This document shows, piece by piece, positions 62,694 through 64,000 of a stretch of DNA of 64,000 bases. The notes under the pieces are model-generated. The model was not told the origin of the DNA. It saw nothing but the letters and a program-made list of their open reading frames with translations, and made no database searches. The position numbers and the translations under genes were made by a program. The DNA is from CAWGGS01 sp963822095 (GTDB lineage Bacteria; Desulfobacterota; Desulfobulbia; Desulfobulbales; Desulfocapsaceae): positions 124,001-188,000 of the forward strand of contig CAWGGS010000086.1 in assembly GCA_963822095.1 (NCBI GenBank), given 5' to 3'. Numbering within the stretch: position 1 is the stretch's first letter; every line of letters starts with the position of its first letter.

Positions 62694-63587
62694 ATGAAAA
62701 ACCTCAAGGCTCACCTGGCCGGAATTTCCATTGTCTGTATCTGGGCAGGATGGATTGCCGTTTCGAGATACGGCGTTCAAACCAAGCTGCAACCGGCAGA
62801 CATTACCCTGCTGAGGTACTGTACAGCGCTTATAGGTGTGTCGCCTTTGATTTTCCAACATCAATGGAAGAAGTTTAAACTCCATCAATACCTCATAGTG
62901 GGTCTTGGTGTTGGCTTCCCCTATACCCTCTTTTCGTTTTACGGTCTTGAGCAGATCAAGGCCGCACATGCAGGCGTAATCGTAAACGGCATGCTGCCGG
63001 TCCTGGGGGCTATAGTCGCCTGGTTTCTCTTTCGTCAGAGGATAACCCTTCTGCGTTATGGAGCCATCGCCTTGATATTTATCTCGAATTTCATTATGGC
63101 AGGGGGAGATACCTACTCCAGTGAGCATATCCTTGGCATTTTTTTACTTTTGGCTGCGGCCGTAACCTACACCATGCATATGACGGGCATCCGGCTGTGG
63201 AACTTTTACTGGAAGGATGTCCTGGTTACCGTGCCTGTCGTCAATGTCATCCTTTTTGTCCCCCTCTGGTTCATCTTCCCCACCGCCCTCTCCCAGGCAC
63301 CCCTGCAGGATATAGCACTCCAGTCGATTTACCAGGGGATTATCGTCAATATTGTGGCCTTGCTCTTTGTCGCCTATTCGATCCGCCACCTCGGACTTCT
63401 GACCGTATCACTGTATATGTCCTTTGTCCCGGTAGTGACTGCGCTCTTTGCCTGGCTGCTCCTTGGCGAATCACTCAATCCCTGGGGAGTCTGGGGTATT
63501 GCCGGATGTTCCGTAGGCCTTTTCCTCTATGCCTGGGGCTGGGCTCCTGCCAGGGACAATCCTCTCGCTGAAAAATCTACCACCTGA
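62694..63587 (+). CDS. EamA/DMT-family permease
   Basis: A 297-residue membrane protein with ten predicted hydrophobic helices in two EamA repeats (SIVCIWAGWIAVSRYG at the start; YMSFVPVVTALFAWLLLGE in repeat 2). Members export amino acids or metabolites. Start 62694 follows AAGGA; the frame upstream extends through csaA without protein character. Confidence 0.85.
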   Translation: MKNLKAHLAGISIVCIWAGWIAVSRYGVQTKLQPADITLLRYCTALIGVSPLIFQHQWKKFKLHQYLIVGLGVGFPYTLFSFYGLEQIKAAHAGVIVNGMLPVLGAIVAWFLFRQRITLLRYGAIALIFISNFIMAGGDTYSSEHILGIFLLLAAAVTYTMHMTGIRLWNFYWKDVLVTVPVVNVILFVPLWFIFPTALSQAPLQDIALQSIYQGIIVNIVALLFVAYSIRHLGLLTVSLYMSFVPVVTALFAWLLLGESLNPWGVWGIAGCSVGLFLYAWGWAPARDNPLAEKSTT

Positions 63588-63650
63588 AATTGCAGGGCGC
63601 TTTTTGGGTTTTTACATTTTTACAGCACTGGGGGACGATGCCGTTCATCA

Positions 63651-64000
63651 TTATTTTGTCCAGTCCACTTCCAGTTTGTACCCGACTCCGTACACCGAGT
63701 GAATCATTTCTTCACCTGCATACGCGTATTCCATCTTTTTGCGCAGGTTCTTGATATGGGTGTCGACCGTACGGTCCGTGACGATTCTTCGATCATTATA
63801 GATCCGGTCAATCAACTGATCTCTTGAAAAAACGCGCCCGGGAGAATCCGAAAGCGTTTTGAGCAGTCTGAATTCAACAGGAGTCAGATCCAGCACCACA
63901 TTATTAAAAACAGCACTGTATTTATCATCGTTGAGCCGTAATCCCTTGGTTTCATCATCCAGGGGGATGAGCAAGGCACCGACAAGTTTTTGTTTGAATC
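63651..64000 (-). CDS. Response regulator C-terminal domain, BaeR-like (partial)
   Basis: The frame enters from the right end of the window and stops at 63651; 115 residues are visible. It is an OmpR/PhoB winged helix domain: LDLTPVEFRLLKTLSDSPG, FSRDQLIDRIYNDRRIVTDRTVDTHIKNLRKKM and SVYGVGYKLEVDW. The pattern is closest to BaeR of envelope stress systems. The receiver domain lies outside the window, so the partner kinase is not seen. Confidence 0.86.
   Translation of the reverse strand, partial: FKQKLVGALLIPLDDETKGLRLNDDKYSAVFNNVVLDLTPVEFRLLKTLSDSPGRVFSRDQLIDRIYNDRRIVTDRTVDTHIKNLRKKMEYAYAGEEMIHSVYGVGYKLEVDWTK

Noticed and set aside
1..64000. CRISPR arrays, rRNA genes, integrase or insertion sequence transposase
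   Set aside because: No regularly spaced short direct repeats, no rRNA-like stretches and no transposase or recombinase motifs were seen on either strand.

Overview
The window looks like chromosomal DNA of an anaerobic, diazotrophic Desulfobacterota bacterium, probably a sulfate-reducer-like Desulfobulbales/Desulfovibrio relative. The reasons are a nif operon with two PII genes between nifH and nifD, a Mo-aldehyde oxidoreductase of the Desulfovibrio gigas MOP type followed by its sulfate-reducer-type accessory genes, a two-subunit glycine decarboxylase (gcvPA/gcvPB), and cytochrome bd as the only oxidase seen. This is inferred from gene content; no rRNA or other phylogenetic marker is present.

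Layout. 1-4500: a cut-off N-terminus, a HAD-like phosphatase, prmA, a small ParA/RHH pair and a dodecin. 4498-13843 (minus strand): an Lrp-type regulator, gcvT-gcvH-gcvPA-gcvPB, lipB-lipA (which lipoylate H-protein), a small Cys protein and a MoxR-AAA/VWA pair. 13844-15036 holds decayed genes, including a dihydrolipoyl dehydrogenase remnant. 15037-19159: a 44-aa ORF, plsY, then def-fmt-larC-pgpA. 19331-23629: dhaK-dhaL and one large DhaM-HPr-EI fusion, a self-contained PTS-driven dihydroxyacetone kinase. 23706-26832 (minus): DUF4492-cydA-cydB and a 30-residue membrane ORF.

27621-41789: a sigma-54 activator, a -24/-12 promoter and a molybdenum hydroxylase island: aldehyde oxidoreductase, FeS/flavin oxidoreductase, small redox protein, methyltransferase, C-GCAxxG-C-C protein, a radical SAM/CoA-ligase-like fusion, XdhC, a MobA-like nucleotidyltransferase with HD domain and a histidine phosphatase. 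The gene order is tight, mostly with 4-nt overlaps, and looks GC-richer than its surroundings by eye.

41929-62142: the nitrogen fixation region. nifV, nifA (opposite strand), nifH-nifI1-nifI2-nifD-nifK, a NifB-like protein without the radical SAM cysteines, a [2Fe-2S] ferredoxin and three small accessory genes, then CorA/ZntB-like, hypothetical, PilZ and membrane-free MotA-like genes, then nifE-nifN-nifB. Three sigma-54 promoters are visible (nifV, nifH, nifE); two have a TGT-N10-ACA NifA site about 100 bp upstream. Dispersed repeat families (A, B, C) sit mainly at transcription-unit boundaries here. 62159-64000: CsaA-like protein, EamA permease and the C-terminus of a BaeR-like response regulator.

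The strongest leads are the NifB-like pseudoenzyme after nifK, the paired two-hairpin elements flanking nifK, the radical SAM-ligase fusion, and the soluble MotA-like protein beside a PilZ gene.
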